64,000 bases of DNA from Craspedostauros australis (lineage: Eukaryota; Bacillariophyta; Bacillariophyceae; Mastogloiales; Achnanthaceae): positions 3,521,501 to 3,585,500 of the forward strand of contig JAMXDE010000004.1 of the NCBI GenBank assembly GCA_026770025.1, written 5' to 3'. The number at the start of each line of letters is the position of its first letter. The stretch's first letter is position 1. A program made the translations under genes and the position numbers. Under the pieces are notes generated by a model. That model saw nothing but the letters and a program-made list of their open reading frames with translations, was not told the DNA's origin and made no database searches. Of the stretch, positions 31,201 to 43,155 are shown piece after piece.

Positions 31201-31366
31201 CCTGTCCGTAGTCGTCGGCATCGGGACTGGGTGGCTTCATGGGAGCGTCCATGTCTGTGACGCCAGTGCTTCTGTTGTGCGCGTTATGTTCGTTGCTGTT
31301 GATGTTGATGTTCCTGTTGCTGGTGGCAGCACCGATGGTGGAGTGCATCGTGTCTGTCTTTGTCAT
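27704..31366 (-). CDS. Large low-complexity protein with an NTF2/SnoaL-like domain
   Basis: 1220 residues, intronless, ATG at 31366. The only clear fold is at residues 232-378 (RQLTEDRIRAFLVDYFEDWN.. to LVHEHRSIG), helical then beta-rich, like the NTF2/SnoaL cone fold. The domain is also found in the divergent neighbour at 33648. The rest is disordered: a K-H-S/N-D-K-H tandem (about 154-196), poly-Gln, Ser/Arg/Pro-rich stretches, and an Asn run encoded by a (GTT)n tract at 28171-28220. Such scaffolds often bind partners through the folded domain; no catalysis is proposed. Its 3' end faces the MBL gene and was copied into 24957-25237. The full frame is open despite its repeat content, which supports it being real. 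Confidence 0.75.
28171..28220 (-). repeat. Trinucleotide repeat coding for poly-Asn
   Basis: About 16 GTT units on the plus strand, read as AAC (Asn) in the minus-strand gene. The length probably varies between alleles. Confidence 0.9.
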
Positions 31367-33647
31367 GGCAACCTCACGAGCTGCGACTGCTCATGGATCG
31401 TGCGTATTATTATGTTATACAATAATATAATACGATCTACTCGTTCTCGTTCTCGTTCTCGTATTAGTGTGACAAGGTTCAGTGCAATGGCAGTGTGATG
31501 ATGTCGGAATCGGCCGAGGCTTTGGGTGTGGTTGGACTTTTTCTTTTCTTGTTTTTTTTTGTTTTCTGTTCTCGATGGTGGTGATGGTGATGTGAATGTC
31601 AACGTCAAGACGGGACGAGTGGCGATCCCTTGACCAATGCCGATCCAGGCGTCTGAACAAATGAGTGCGGGTGCTGCCGTCGATCCTTGGGCGCTGTTGA
31701 TCTGCGTCTGCTTCGGGATGGATGACGTTGCACGAGCTCGATGGATAGTGCTAATGGACGATGTAGTCGTATGGCACCAGTTGTGCTGTGTTGTCCTGTG
31801 TTGTGTTTGGCTTGGTAGTCACTCTCTGATCTTGCAGCAGTTTCCACAGCGAGACTGACGAACGCCACCAGATGTGATGAAACGAACGAAAGGCGATGGC
31901 CAAACACGAGGAAAGGCTCGTTGGGCAATAATTGCTCTCGCGGAGTTTGCTGCACGGGGTGGAAACCCACGTCGCCTACTTTCGTTCTTTCTTCTCGTGC
32001 AGGCTTACCCACAACCGTTTCCAGCTTCGCGATCTTTTTGTTTCTCCGTGACGGCCATCGGTGATGTTCGTACCAAAACAACCCCTCTTGTGTTGTTGAG
32101 TGGCTTGCCCTGTTGTTTTCGATAGCCTTGGTTGGATGGAGAGTCTCGATGATGCCCACGCAAGTTGATGCCCTTCACTCTCTTCCTCTCTCTCTCTCTC
32201 ACTCTCTCTGTTGTCGAGGTTGAGGCTGATGCGGATGAGGATGCGAATGTGGTCCTTCCAACGGCGGGTGCCTGGAAAGACAGACGTGACAAAACCGATC
32301 GGTGCGCACGGAGTTGTTGTCCTCCCATCGCTTCGCACGACGGTTGCCGTGTTCACGATGATCATGTCGCTTTCATCAGTGCTATACAACGTTCATTGGT
32401 ACCGAGGTGGTTTTGGCCCGCCGTCGTTGTGCATGGACCGCGCTATTCCAACACGTTCCTCGTTTTCGTTTGCCGCCATCTATTGCCGTGATGCGAAGCA
32501 CAAATGCCGCGCTCGATCGATTGGACCTGTCAGAAGTTCCACGCGCTTCGTTTTCTTTAATTGCAGTCCAGGGCATGCGACACGGCCGAGGCTTGTGAAA
32601 CAGGTGAGAACCATGGTGACGCAAACATCACGCAAGCCAATTGGGATAAACTTATTCTATCGTTCGATCTCAACCAGGTACAAAGGGGGCTATGTGCGAG
32701 CCTACTTTGTCGATCCAAGAAGCAGCGGCACGTCATCAAAAAACGTCATGGGGAGCAATATCGCGCGAGCACAAATTCCGTTTCAATATACTATCGAAAC
32801 TACGTTTAACTATAGTACTACTATATACACGGTACCATGTTGTTGAAGCCAATATAGTATACCTAATTTGCAGTATTGTAATCAAATACCACATCGAGAG
32901 AAAACCAAGTTTGCTCACACGGACAGTCATCGCGCAAGTGACTGGTCCACCGAACATGTCACGATTAAAGGCATCGCCATCAAGAAAGCTGTGCGTTGTT
33001 CCAACACAAACGAGAAAAACACCACTAGAAATTGTCAATCAGGCCCGATCTTTGAATAAGTTCCGCGTTGTTCCTTCACTCCAAGGAGACAAACCGGCGG
33101 TCCGTTGCGTGTTTCGTTTCTCTGTTCGTGTCTCTGCTGGTGACGATGACTCTGTTGGTGGCTTTGGTGTGGGGTCTGTGGGCGTAGTGACCAACGATAC
33201 TTTTGCCTGTCTGATCGAGATTCGAAGGGGCGCCATGACGAGGTGACAAAACTGCGTTTCCAGAGAAGTCCGCTGGTTGTCATCCGCTGGTTGTCATCCG
33301 CTGGTATCAATCGCGTCCCGACACCACCACTCCGCCGTGCGAAGCGGTTCCGATTTCGCAAACGGTTGTTGATGCAACGTCTCGCATCCATGCGCGGAGA
33401 GAGCATCTCTGGCGGAGCAGCCAGCGAGGTTTTCTGCCCTCTCGTCGCAACTGCCCTGGTGGACCCCTGCGGTAAGGGAACGAAAGCGTGAGAAACCCCA
33501 TCTCTGGATCTCACAGCCAATGGTACAACAAGGTTCATGGACCGCTTGTCGCCAGCATCATTCTCCGCGCCAGCATCGCACGTGCCAGACACAGAGCACC
33601 AACAGCAACCATAATTCCCGCTCACCCCAGCACCCTATCCGAGCTTG
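31367..33647. other. Divergent intergenic region between NTF2-like paralogues
   Basis: 2.3 kb containing the 5' regions of both divergent genes. Includes CT-rich tracts (about 32175-32215), a poly-T run near 31550 and a tandem GGTTGTCATCCGCT duplication at about 33275-33305. No supported gene. Confidence 0.5.
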
Positions 33648-35639
33648 ATGGCGAAGCACACCAACTTGAAGGCGGCCATCCATGCGTTTGGCGACAGCCA
33701 CACGATGGGCAACGACAACCACAACGAGAACGTTGCACATGCGACTATTGGCAGCGGCATCGGTGACCGCGGGAACAGCAGAGAAAGCCACAGCACAAAC
33801 CACGCCAATACGAGAAGCAGAAGAATGGCTTCTCACAGACAGGATGGCTGGAATGAGAAGGGTTGCCACGACGACCACAATCTTCATCGTCGCCACCATC
33901 CGCAACATCGGACGAACAAGCATCAGCATCAGCCAAACACGATGACAAGCAAGTCTCCGCAAAGGCACAAAGCGCAGCACGAACGGTGGACGGCACCCTT
34001 GTCGCCGCAAGCACAACACAATATGCGACGATCGCGCCAATCTCTGCAGCACCAGAGGCTGGTGAGCAGCCCCCGCGGGTTGGGCATGGCCAGCAAGCAT
34101 GTCATCAAGGGCAGCTCCCGAACGCAACCCACAGTCGCGACGGAGGCGGAGGAGGAGTCTTTCACTGTCAATTCGGATTTTTCTCACCAAGGCGGAGACA
34201 GTCACATCAATGACAACTTCAACGACAACGATGATGTCACCACCGATGCCTGCCAGTGCTCCGATCACGTCGACACGCTCAGCGACGACTGTCGTGCGGC
34301 AACAAACATCCGGAAGCAAAGTAGCTGCAACAACACGCACAATGGCGATTGCAGCAAGCAGCTCGGGTCCAACCAAGGAGACTTTGACGAGCCGCATGAT
34401 CATCATCATGCTGCACGAAGTGCTACTCCCAGTATCAGGACTGGCGCAAGCATCACTGATGATGACGCGAGCAACCGCCATCTCGATCGCAGCCCGAAAC
34501 GCGACGTCGCGCGCAGGAAGCGACGCGGTGCTGGCGACGTCAACGACAACGATTCCATCGAGAGTCATCGGGATTCCAGCCTTTCCTCTCACAGCTCGAC
34601 CAACCTCCTGGAAGATGAGTTCGACGACGGCGTGCATGGTGCAGGCAACGATGCGCAGCGTAAATACCGCTTCAAAGATCGTCTGCATGGAACGGCTCCC
34701 ATCGTGGGCAACGATATCCAAAACGGCAGCAACATTGGCAATGGCGATGGAAATCGCAACAACCGCAACAGCAACCGCAACAGCAACAACTCTGCAAAGG
34801 CCAGAGCGAGGTCAACAGGGGGCAGGACACGACAGAAGCATCCCGACGTGTCAAGTAAAAACGGGTCGTTGTCACCTTCCGCCAACACGAGCAACAGGAG
34901 CGGCAGGAGTCGCACGAACGGGCCCTTGCACCGTCACCCTTCCACCACGACGCAACGGCCGCTCACGGAAGCCATCATCCGAGCATTCTTCGTGGACTAT
35001 TACGAAGACTTCAGCAGCATCGCACCGTTGAAGATCCGGGAAAGCTGGATGGCATTCTTCGACAAGTACTACAGGCCGGACTACATCATGGTGCGCCCAT
35101 CCGGCAACATCATCTCCTTCCTGCAGCTCATCGATAACTTCATGAGCAAGGAGCTATCGCTGGATGAGATGCTCCTGATGAGCATCGACAACATCCACAT
35201 ATTCTCGGGCGGCGCAGTGGCAACCGTGGTCTACACCGCCAGGCAACGATTTCGGTATCGAGGCACGCCGAATTGCGATCGGACGGTCTGCACTGCCGTC
35301 ATGGAATGTATCGATGGCGAGCCCAAGATCGTGCAGGAGCATCGTGGCACGGGCCAGCCAATAGATCAAGTTGAGGATAACGGGGACGAGGAGGAGAAGC
35401 AGCAACCGGAGGTGGCAAAAGATGCGCGCGTGCCGGGAGCAAAGGCTGCTACTGAACCAACTGTGGTGGCGAACAAGCTGCCGGGTCGGTTCGCACCTCG
35501 AAACCCACTTGCACTGTCTCCGTCCGATACATCTCTGGGCCCCGCACCAAAACGGACGAACGATGTTCCACCGACGATGGTACGACAGCAGCGCGATGCA
35601 AGTGTCGTAGAAGCGAATGTTGCGATCACGCCGCAATAG
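33648..35639 (+). CDS. Low-complexity protein with an NTF2/SnoaL-like domain (paralogue)
   Basis: 663 residues from the ATG at 33648 (a TTG just before it extends the frame by one codon). Residues 1-430 are His/Asn/Asp/Ser/Arg-rich and disordered. The domain at about 437-573 (RPLTEAIIRAFFVDYYEDF.. to IVQEHRGTGQPI) aligns with that of the minus-strand gene ending at 27704: LTE..IRAF.VDY.ED, W..FF..., a D..L/V beta stretch and VQEHR/VHEHR. A Glu/Gln-rich tail follows. The two genes are arranged head to head about 2.3 kb apart, suggesting an inverted duplication. Function unknown. Confidence 0.75.
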   Translation: MAKHTNLKAAIHAFGDSHTMGNDNHNENVAHATIGSGIGDRGNSRESHSTNHANTRSRRMASHRQDGWNEKGCHDDHNLHRRHHPQHRTNKHQHQPNTMTSKSPQRHKAQHERWTAPLSPQAQHNMRRSRQSLQHQRLVSSPRGLGMASKHVIKGSSRTQPTVATEAEEESFTVNSDFSHQGGDSHINDNFNDNDDVTTDACQCSDHVDTLSDDCRAATNIRKQSSCNNTHNGDCSKQLGSNQGDFDEPHDHHHAARSATPSIRTGASITDDDASNRHLDRSPKRDVARRKRRGAGDVNDNDSIESHRDSSLSSHSSTNLLEDEFDDGVHGAGNDAQRKYRFKDRLHGTAPIVGNDIQNGSNIGNGDGNRNNRNSNRNSNNSAKARARSTGGRTRQKHPDVSSKNGSLSPSANTSNRSGRSRTNGPLHRHPSTTTQRPLTEAIIRAFFVDYYEDFSSIAPLKIRESWMAFFDKYYRPDYIMVRPSGNIISFLQLIDNFMSKELSLDEMLLMSIDNIHIFSGGAVATVVYTARQRFRYRGTPNCDRTVCTAVMECIDGEPKIVQEHRGTGQPIDQVEDNGDEEEKQQPEVAKDARVPGAKAATEPTVVANKLPGRFAPRNPLALSPSDTSLGPAPKRTNDVPPTMVRQQRDASVVEANVAITPQ

Positions 35640-36136
35640 AGAAGCCCTCACTTGAACACTTTCTGACAGTTGTAGTTCGCTGTCTCTTGCGCGATGATCA
35701 GACGTGGTCACCTGTCCGCAATCGTCGACCACGTCGCCACACGAGCACGGTAGAGAAAGGAAATATTGATCCACCTCTCGAAGACTTTCATAGCTCGTAC
35801 CATATATGACCCACGCGCATATCCCCAAGCGCTCTCATTGCGTGCGTGCATGGGACTATTGAATGGAACAACATAGCGAAGCGCAGAGCTGAGCAGCATT
35901 CAGCACGAATGCCAACTGATACAGAGAATTTGGTATGTAGAGGAGCGTATATATGTAGAATACAAAGAGCACGGATGCTGAATTCACTGGAACGAATTAT
36001 TCGTAAGCACTCTATTGTGTTGAAAGGAGCCGAGTGAGAGGTCGTAGATTGTTGTTGATACGGCAGCAGTGGTGCGACCGAAGAGGTTTGCACCTCGACA
36101 GTTGGGCACGGGGATTTTGTCCCTTTTGCTGGAGCT
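35640..36136. other. Intergenic between two convergent genes
   Basis: No gene seen. Confidence 0.5.
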
Positions 36137-36144
36137 TCAGCAGT

Positions 36145-36182
<38 letters not shown>

Positions 36183-37876
36183 GTGTTGAAATAGGGGATG
36201 TTTGGATGTGGACGAGAGACTTCGGCATGGTGATTGAGGCCGAGGAACATGGGCGTCTGAGAGATGGCTGCGTGTGGCAATGGGAACATGGTGTGACTAT
36301 GTGTCAAGAACTGAGGCGGGACCTGTTCCATCACATGAATGCCCGCAACGGGAGGATGCTGCTGACGATACTGCAGCGATGGGCTCCCTTGACTCATCAT
36401 CTGGCCGTACAGACTACTCGTAGGCGACAACAATGATGGAAGGTGATGTGTGCCTGGAATAGTGGAAGTGGCCGCGGCAGGTGGCAGCGCGACTCCAGGG
36501 AACGCGGAGAGCGAGTGGGTGGGGGATTGCAAGATATTCGACTGCGTCAGGAGTTGGATGCTGGCGTTGGGGCTGCTTGCAATGCTTGCGACGCCTTGAG
36601 TGCTAGGATGAGCAGAGTCCAATGCTTGCTGTCGAGCATGGAGTCGTCTCAGCGTCAGTGCCTTCGCTTCCAGAGCAGCTGCCTGGGCACGATAGTCTTC
36701 TGCCAGTACCAGGAGCGATCGCACGTCTTCTGGATCATCTGGCTGTTCGGAGACTCTGATTTCTCGCTTCTGCTGTTGCTGCTGCAGCTGCTGTTTCTGC
36801 TGCTGTTTCTGCAGTTGTCTCTGTGCGAACTGCTCCAACTCCGCTTGCCGTTCCAAGGCGGGAAGTCGTGATGAGGATGGCATGGAAGACAGATTGCTGA
36901 CGTGCTTCACATCAACCATGCCTGCGCTCGCTGGCGAAGCAGATGCGGATGCCTGAATCGTGAGTCCAGTCTCAACGGTGCCGGTCATCTCGCGAGCGTC
37001 CTGCTTTCGTGGGACATGCTGCCCTTCTTGCTCCTGCTCTTGCTTTTGTCTAGTATCGGACCTGTCGTCAGTTTCGGTTGATAGTGCCTTCTTGGACTTC
37101 TTCGCCTTGGATAGATCTGCGTCTCTCTTGCGGATCTTTTTCCTTCCCTGGTCGATTCTCCCATCGCGGCGTTTGACAAAGGTGACGGAGCGTAGGCTCT
37201 GGCTTGTCTTGTCTCTGGCTGATTCGTCACCAACCTCGAAGAAGAGCTGGGCCTTCTCGTCGAAGCGCAGGAACTTGCCTCCTCGCTGTCGGATCATAGC
37301 GACGATCTTGCGTGTGACCATGGGCTTCGCGCGCACGCCCAGGGCTTCGTAGGCCATGCTGTGGCTCTTGACGATCTTGCGGAAGTACACGTTGCCAGGG
37401 TGATGGTTGATACGTCCGCCGCGTCCAGAGAGCACATCCAGGGGGGTGCACTGTTCGCACCCTTCCGTCGATGGGGGGACCTCAGTCTTCTTCGTCTCCA
37501 TGAGAAATTTGTCCAAAATGGCGGAACTTGATGCGATCAGAGGCTGTGTTGCTTCTGTTGTCGCTGCCTCTGCTGCTGCTCGAGGCGATGCCGGAGGCTT
37601 GGATAGCTGCGCTTGGACACCAGGTGATCCACAGTCGCGGGTGGATGGAGAGCTCTTTCGCTTCTTTGGAGTTGACTCGTCTTCACCATCGTATGTTGTC
37701 GTATCATCATCTGACAACTGCTGTTTGCCGTCGGCATCAGTCATCTGCCAGTCTGCCATGGCGACTGCTGAGCTTGCTCTGGAAGGCGTCTTCTCGTGTG
37801 CGATCTCCTTGTGCACGAGGCGATGGTGCACCGAAAGTCCTGTTTCGATGGCTTGGTTGGGGTACATCGCAATCAT
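36137..37876 (-). CDS. Diatom-type 'DVLSGRGG' domain protein (DUF6824-like)
   Basis: 579 residues, ATG at 37876. Residues about 146-229 form a domain abundant in diatoms: PLDVLSGRGGRINHHPGN, then the basic helical part (YFRKIVK, KPMVTRKIV) and FFEVGDESARDKTSQSLR. The family is often annotated as DUF6824, with a proposed nuclear or DNA-related role. On each side are disordered stretches: a Lys/Arg-rich region after the domain (nuclear localisation likely), a Gln-rich coiled region (about 355-375) and a poly-Ser/Asn C-terminus encoded by (GCT)n at 36146-36176. Predicted nuclear regulator; the target is unknown. Confidence 0.8.
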
Positions 37877-40597
37877 TCAGGCGTAGCTTTTGGAATGAAC
37901 GGAGGATGGGAGATGACGAAGAGTATGGAAGAGTGGTGATGGGCAGAATCGACTTTATTGTGAGTACGGAGTAGAGCGGAGTAGAGTAGAGTAGAAGGAG
38001 GTTGGCTTGAGTTGGCTTGAGTTGTGACAGCTTTGAAAATTATGAATGTGGATGAAACGGGTGTAGCGTTCTCCCAAATTGAGGTAATCTTCTCGCGCAT
38101 GCGACTACCTACTGATTCTCAACTTCCCCGGTTTGTTTTCACACGCTTCACTTGCTGCGGTGAGTTAGGCTTTTTCTCTCTGTGCCACTGACCAAACGAG
38201 TCCACGATCACCAAAAAAACTGGAGGAGAAACGCAGAAGTCGCAATCAACACAACGGCGTTTGATGGCGTGCCTTGGTCACCCCAGGGCGAAAGAAACAA
38301 CAAAACGGACGGGAGACCTTCAGCCAACTTCGTGAAAGTCACCCAAAGCTGCATGACCATAAGTGAGTTGCTCTTCTCCGTCGCCGCCAACAGAAACCCA
38401 TACTTAGCGCATTTCGTAGCACGAATACCGCTCATTAATTGCCAGTCTTGGTGTTCGCATCCGACATGCCCTGGAGGCGAAGAATGGCGGAAAACACTGC
38501 ACCACACATCGCCTTCCAGCGCACTTGGATAATTATCTCATTTCCCGCTGTTCACCCCGATGGCCACAGATCGAAGGCCATCTCCACAACACCACCCCAC
38601 CCCACACCAGACATCCCCTACCGATGGGCAACAGAAACAGCAGTGCTGATGATGAAATTCATATCGTCTCCGCGCACGATGACTGAGTGGCAAAACGAAA
38701 GAGATGAAACCAGACGCAAAACCGAAGGGGCTCCAGATGTTCACAGCGACTATTCGTCTCCTCTATTCTGCAACAACATGATATCGCGGCCGAATGGCCT
38801 CCTTGACTGAGGCATCTTCGTGTGAGGTGGGCTTGCGGAACAGAGTCATGATCTGGCCGTTGAGCAGTCCTCGTTAGAGTGGAACACATGGTGTCGCGCA
38901 TGGCATGGCATGGCATTTCACTCAAGATGATGAGAGTTCACTTGTATCCGCCTTGCGTGTCTGCCGAGACAAGATGACCGCAAGAGGAGGGTGTCCTCCG
39001 AGTCAGTTGGTGCGAAAGGAGCCCCTGTTGCTCTCTCTCTCTCTCATCATTGGTGGAGACGACGCCTGCAACTGTGATTCGGATGCTACTCAATCACTGG
39101 AATTCATGTGACCTACTCTCCATGGCCATGTTCGTCCTCGCATGATGCTCCAAGGCCGGTAAAGCGCTGATGAGAATGGCGGAGTATTTGTCCGTGTGCA
39201 CGGCATAGCACAGAAATGACATTGTAATAGAGCAATAGAGCAGAGTAGCGCGATGTATGTCAAAGTAGAGTAGTGTTCCGTTATAGCAACGCCTCACGAA
39301 TGTCGGCAGACACATCGATTGCAAAGCCCTCTTCATCATCCTCAATCTGTCCGCTCCGCCTACTCGTACGAGCCACGAGTATGGTAGACGTGTTGCTTTG
39401 CTTCACGCGGTGCGCAAGCGCCCTTTGTCACTTTGCGATTCACAATGCATACTTGTACACTCTCCACCAGGGTCTCTGTGCAGTCACAACAGGATAGGTG
39501 TCAGTGGACAGTCGATTTTGAGGGTAGCTCCAGCACCGTTTGCAGTCCACGCACAAGACACCGTCTTTCCTGTGCTCTGCATGCGATCGGGTGCGGATAT
39601 TTTGGCGTGCAATAGTGATTCTCTCGGGAAGGAGACAGAGTAATTGTCGCCTTCATCTCTTGCCATCATCGTTGTTGCTGCTGTTCTTGTTCTCGACAAT
39701 GCCCCGAATGACGCCATCCATCGAAAATTAGCACTGTTGTTGATTCAGTGCCAACAACAGCGCTTCGGGTACGAGTGTGACCTGCCATGAAAGATCAACA
39801 CGTCGTTGGCATGCGCTGTGCGGACTTCGAGCCGAATAACAGCGCTCACACAGCGCAAGATGGGACCATGATCCACGAGCGGCTTGTACAACTATGGGTA
39901 GCTCGCGGAGTAGTCACAGCATGCAGGGCGTTCTCGTCCCCGCCGATCTGCGGACTTGGCACAAGCATGTCTTCACACAAAAGGACAAACAGCACAGATC
40001 TGGCACCAACGCTGCATCCGATGACTCGGTGGTTCTCTTCTCGCTGTCCGTTTCGTAGAAGTCGTGGTATCGGATGAAGCAAGTGCCCAGCGAGAGGCAA
40101 CTCTTCGTTCATGCTTTGCGAGTGGGACTTGTGAAGCAGGAAAACAGCCAAGTGCGACTCAAGTTTTGCGGCAACAACTTCCCCCCTGGTACTTCGGAGC
40201 ACGCTGTTCTTTCGAGCGCCGACTTTTGTCCCTGTCGTCATTAGTCCTGAGTGATCGTGATCGAGGCTATGAGGAATCCAGTCAAGGACATTCGTGAACA
40301 ATACTCAAGGCCTAAAAATGTACTAACAGAACAACCCGTATCTCGGGATTAAGATGCTGTTGAATCACGGATTCGCAACAAGCAACTCCATCCACCAACC
40401 ACCATGGTGTTCGGCGTCGTCGCCTTCGTCTTTGCCCTTCGCCGGTGGCTGTTGGTGCTGTTGGTGCTGTTGGCAAAGAGGCACTGTTGTTGTGCACAAA
40501 GAAGCACAAAACAATCACCATAGGTACTCTGCCATCCAACAGCAATAGCAACAGCCATAGTTGCGATAACAAGACCAGTAGCAGCAGCAAACACAGC
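37877..40597. other. Long intergenic stretch
   Basis: 2.7 kb with only short frames of no recognisable family. Contains a GAGTA-type microsatellite at 37961-37995 and a GTTGGTGCT triplication at about 40451-40475 close to the STRAP gene. No tRNA found. Confidence 0.45.
37961..37995 (+). repeat. Imperfect (GAGTA)n microsatellite
   Basis: Seven imperfect copies of the pentamer GAGTA/GAGCG. Confidence 0.8.
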
Positions 40598-41530
40598 ATG
40601 TCAGCATCCATCGCGAAGCAGATACCGATCGTGTGTCCGGGACACACCAGACCGCTGGCGGAGCTCCAGTTCCTGCGGATCCAAGAGGAAGAGCGGACGT
40701 TCCTGGTCAGCGCCTGCCACGACCGCATGCCCATGATGCGGGATGGCCTGACGGGCAACTGGATCGGCACTTGGTCCGGCCACAAGGGCGCCGTGTGGAG
40801 CTGCCAGGTGGACCCGTCTGGGTCGTTGGCTGCCACGGCCAGCGGCGACTTCTCCGCGCGCGTCTGGGATGCCATCACGGGACAGTCGCTCGTGGAGCTG
40901 CCGCACAAGCACATCGTCAAGACGTGCGCCTTCTCTCCCAACTCGCAGCGGCTCGCCACCGGCGGCAAGGAGGGCCTGCTGCGCGTCTACGTGCTCAAGT
41001 CGGTGCTCAACAAATCGACGGCGGCCGAGACACAGACCAAGCTGGCGGCCGCCATCACGAAGGTGTGCTGGATGGACGATGCGACGATCTTGGCGGGCAT
41101 GGCGAATGGCCACATCGCGATGGTGGACGTCGCCTCCGGAAACCTGCAGCACACCTTCGTTGCCGTCGACGGCGCGGAGATTCGGGACATGGAGGTCTCG
41201 AGGGATGGGAAGATCCTCAGCTCCGCGGCAGGCACCAAGGTCACCTTCTTCAACATCGAATCGAAGGTCATGCTGCATCAGTGGCCGATGCCCATCCACT
41301 TTCGGGATGAAGGTGGCGTGACCCTCCATCCATCCGGCACCAAGTTCGTGGCCGGTGGGAGCGACCTTTGGGTGCGGGTGTTCAACTTGGCGACTGGGGA
41401 GGAGCTGGAATGCCACAAGGGTCATCACGGCCCCATCCGGTGCGTGCGGTACAGTCCGGACGGTTCGATATACGCGTCCGGGTCAGAGGATGGCACCATC
41501 CGACTTTGGAAGACGGATCCATCGAACTGA
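40598..41530 (+). CDS. STRAP: WD40 protein, STRAP/unrip family
   Basis: 310 residues from the ATG at 40598 (MSASIAKQIPIVC); the extension to 40445 is low-complexity and not typical of the family. WD40 repeats are seen throughout: GHTRPLAEL, GHKGAVWSCQVDPSG..A..ASGDFSARVWD, FSPNSQRLATGG, and the last GHHGPIRCVRYSPDGSIYASGSEDGTIRLW. The VCPGHTRPL start and the DGTIRLWKT end are characteristic of serine-threonine kinase receptor-associated protein, which in animals is the SMN-complex partner unrip and helps snRNP assembly. It is slightly shorter than the animal protein (about 350), lacking the acidic tail. Cytoplasmic/nuclear, single exon. Confidence 0.88.
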   Translation: MSASIAKQIPIVCPGHTRPLAELQFLRIQEEERTFLVSACHDRMPMMRDGLTGNWIGTWSGHKGAVWSCQVDPSGSLAATASGDFSARVWDAITGQSLVELPHKHIVKTCAFSPNSQRLATGGKEGLLRVYVLKSVLNKSTAAETQTKLAAAITKVCWMDDATILAGMANGHIAMVDVASGNLQHTFVAVDGAEIRDMEVSRDGKILSSAAGTKVTFFNIESKVMLHQWPMPIHFRDEGGVTLHPSGTKFVAGGSDLWVRVFNLATGEELECHKGHHGPIRCVRYSPDGSIYASGSEDGTIRLWKTDPSN

Positions 41531-42153
41531 ACTAAGCATGGCAGGCATTGAAGAAGTACTCCATTGGAGTAGTACGATACGAGAAATGGATTTACCGTGG
41601 GTTCGTCAAGGATCCCGAAGGATGCATGGTAGAAGCGCCACTTCGCAGCCTTTCTTGCAGTGTTTCACGCATCATACGAATAGTCAAGGAGGCGATCCAG
41701 TGATCAATCAATCAATCATATCTTCCGACTGCACTCTCCATCTGTCTCTCTCTCTCTCACTTTTAGTATGTCATGTCGTGTGCCAGTGTGCATTGTCGAA
41801 GTACGACAATCAAAACTTCATTTGAGGAGATAAGAGCAGTGGCTGTATTTGCAGGGGTGGTTCTCGCTTGTGCTGAACTATGATACGAGCAATGGCCAAG
41901 TCCCATGCGCTCTGGGATGCCATCTCCTGCACCGAATTACTCTGCTCCACTCCAATCACATTTGACGATGTCACAGAGCAACAAGATTGGCAGAGTGCGT
42001 ACCTCATGATAGAATACTGGTAAAGATCCACTAGGATACTACGAATATGTAGAGTTTATCATGGCCAACCTTGAACTCAAAGACGCTCGCACCTTTCTCT
42101 TCCACCCTCGTTTGTTCTGCTCGGCTGTGTTCCTTCCGATCACGCGATGTCGC
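41531..42153. other. Intergenic between two convergent genes
   Basis: No supported gene; a (TC)n tract at about 41745-41762. Confidence 0.5.
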
Positions 42154-42681
42154 TTAACCCTTGTATGGCTGCAAATACGAGCATGCAACGCCGAAGAGAA
42201 TGTTCATGACGGTGAAGGTGAGGCTTGACGAGTACCGCAGTCCCTTGGCCCATGATGGCATGAGGCCGTAGGTGAGGACGGCAGCGACAAACCAGGTGGT
42301 GAGACCGAGAAGGAAGGCGACCTTACGATGTCCTGTGCCGCCTCCGCCGCCGCCACCGAATCCCATGCCCATGCCACCGCCCTCTATCTCGTCGCGGTTC
42401 ATGCCGCGGAAGGTGAGCTGCGCGATGCATACCAACCAGGTGAAGCGACCGAGGTAGGCGACGGAGGGCGGGATGAGCCAGCCCATGGCGGTGATGATAC
42501 CCCACAAACGAATCTGTCCATTTCGGTGCTCCTCGTTGGGCTTGACAATGAGGCCTCTTGTCCATGCCGGTCCGTTCCATTCCACTTTCTTCTTGCTGAG
42601 CTCGGCGGCGGCATCGTCGTCGTCACTGTTGGTGCGGGTGTTGTTTTGTGATTGTTTTTGGATGGGTGGAGAGTGGATCAT
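42154..42681 (-). CDS. Small multi-pass membrane protein, unknown
   Basis: 175 residues, ATG at 42681. A polar Asp/Asn-rich N-terminus is followed by hydrophobic stretches at about 61-78 (WGIITAMGWLIPPSVAY), 81-91, 121-138 (FLLGLTTWFVAAVLTYGL) and 150-168 (SLTFTVMNILFGVACSYL). A Gly-rich loop (GGGMGMGFGGGGGGG) lies between the second and third. Three to four membrane helices are likely. No signal peptide or transporter motif was recognised, and I do not name a family. Confidence 0.65.
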   Translation of the reverse strand: MIHSPPIQKQSQNNTRTNSDDDDAAAELSKKKVEWNGPAWTRGLIVKPNEEHRNGQIRLWGIITAMGWLIPPSVAYLGRFTWLVCIAQLTFRGMNRDEIEGGGMGMGFGGGGGGGTGHRKVAFLLGLTTWFVAAVLTYGLMPSWAKGLRYSSSLTFTVMNILFGVACSYLQPYKG

Positions 42682-43155
42682 TTGATTGCAACATATGTGT
42701 CAAATGACGAATTCAGCACGCCCATTGCATTGAGAAGTTGGTGCCATAGTTTGTGATGATAGAGTCAACCCAATTCGGGCATGAGCAAATGTGCCAATTA
42801 CCAGAAGGATGAAAGGATGCGCGATGTGAAGTGAGAAATGATATTGCCCAACTCTGGTAATAGTCTGATTGATGTGGATACAAGTCCATCATGACTAGAG
42901 TCATCGCTCCTGCAATCATCTTCGATCCACAGCATTCGCACTGATGTCGTCTTGTTGCCGATCGGCTGCAGCTTCATCATATTTCAATCTTCCGAGTCGG
43001 AGTGGAATGGTGGAATGGCCCAATGTTGCAACGCAATTCAATCATGCGGTGTTCGGTGTCCCCGTGCTGTGAGCTTGACAAACAGCTGCACCACGCCCAA
43101 GTAGACACACCACAAATTCAACGACGGCAATAATACAAAACAATTGCAACGACAA
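42682..43155. other. 3' region of the CPP1-like gene
   Basis: Between the membrane-protein ATG at 42681 and the unspliced end of the CPP1-like frame. It may contain the last exon of that gene (see the next entry). Nothing else seen. Confidence 0.4.

Noticed and set aside
30188-31498. 436-codon plus-strand frame rich in Val/Leu
   Set aside because: Antisense to the Lys/His/Asp repeat part of the 1220-residue gene; hydrophobicity is an artefact of reading those codons in reverse.
33558-34721. 387-codon minus-strand frame rich in Val/Ala/Arg
   Set aside because: It lies antisense to the NTF2-like paralogue coding sequence; its composition is the reverse reading of GC-skewed Asn/Asp/His codons. 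A shadow frame.
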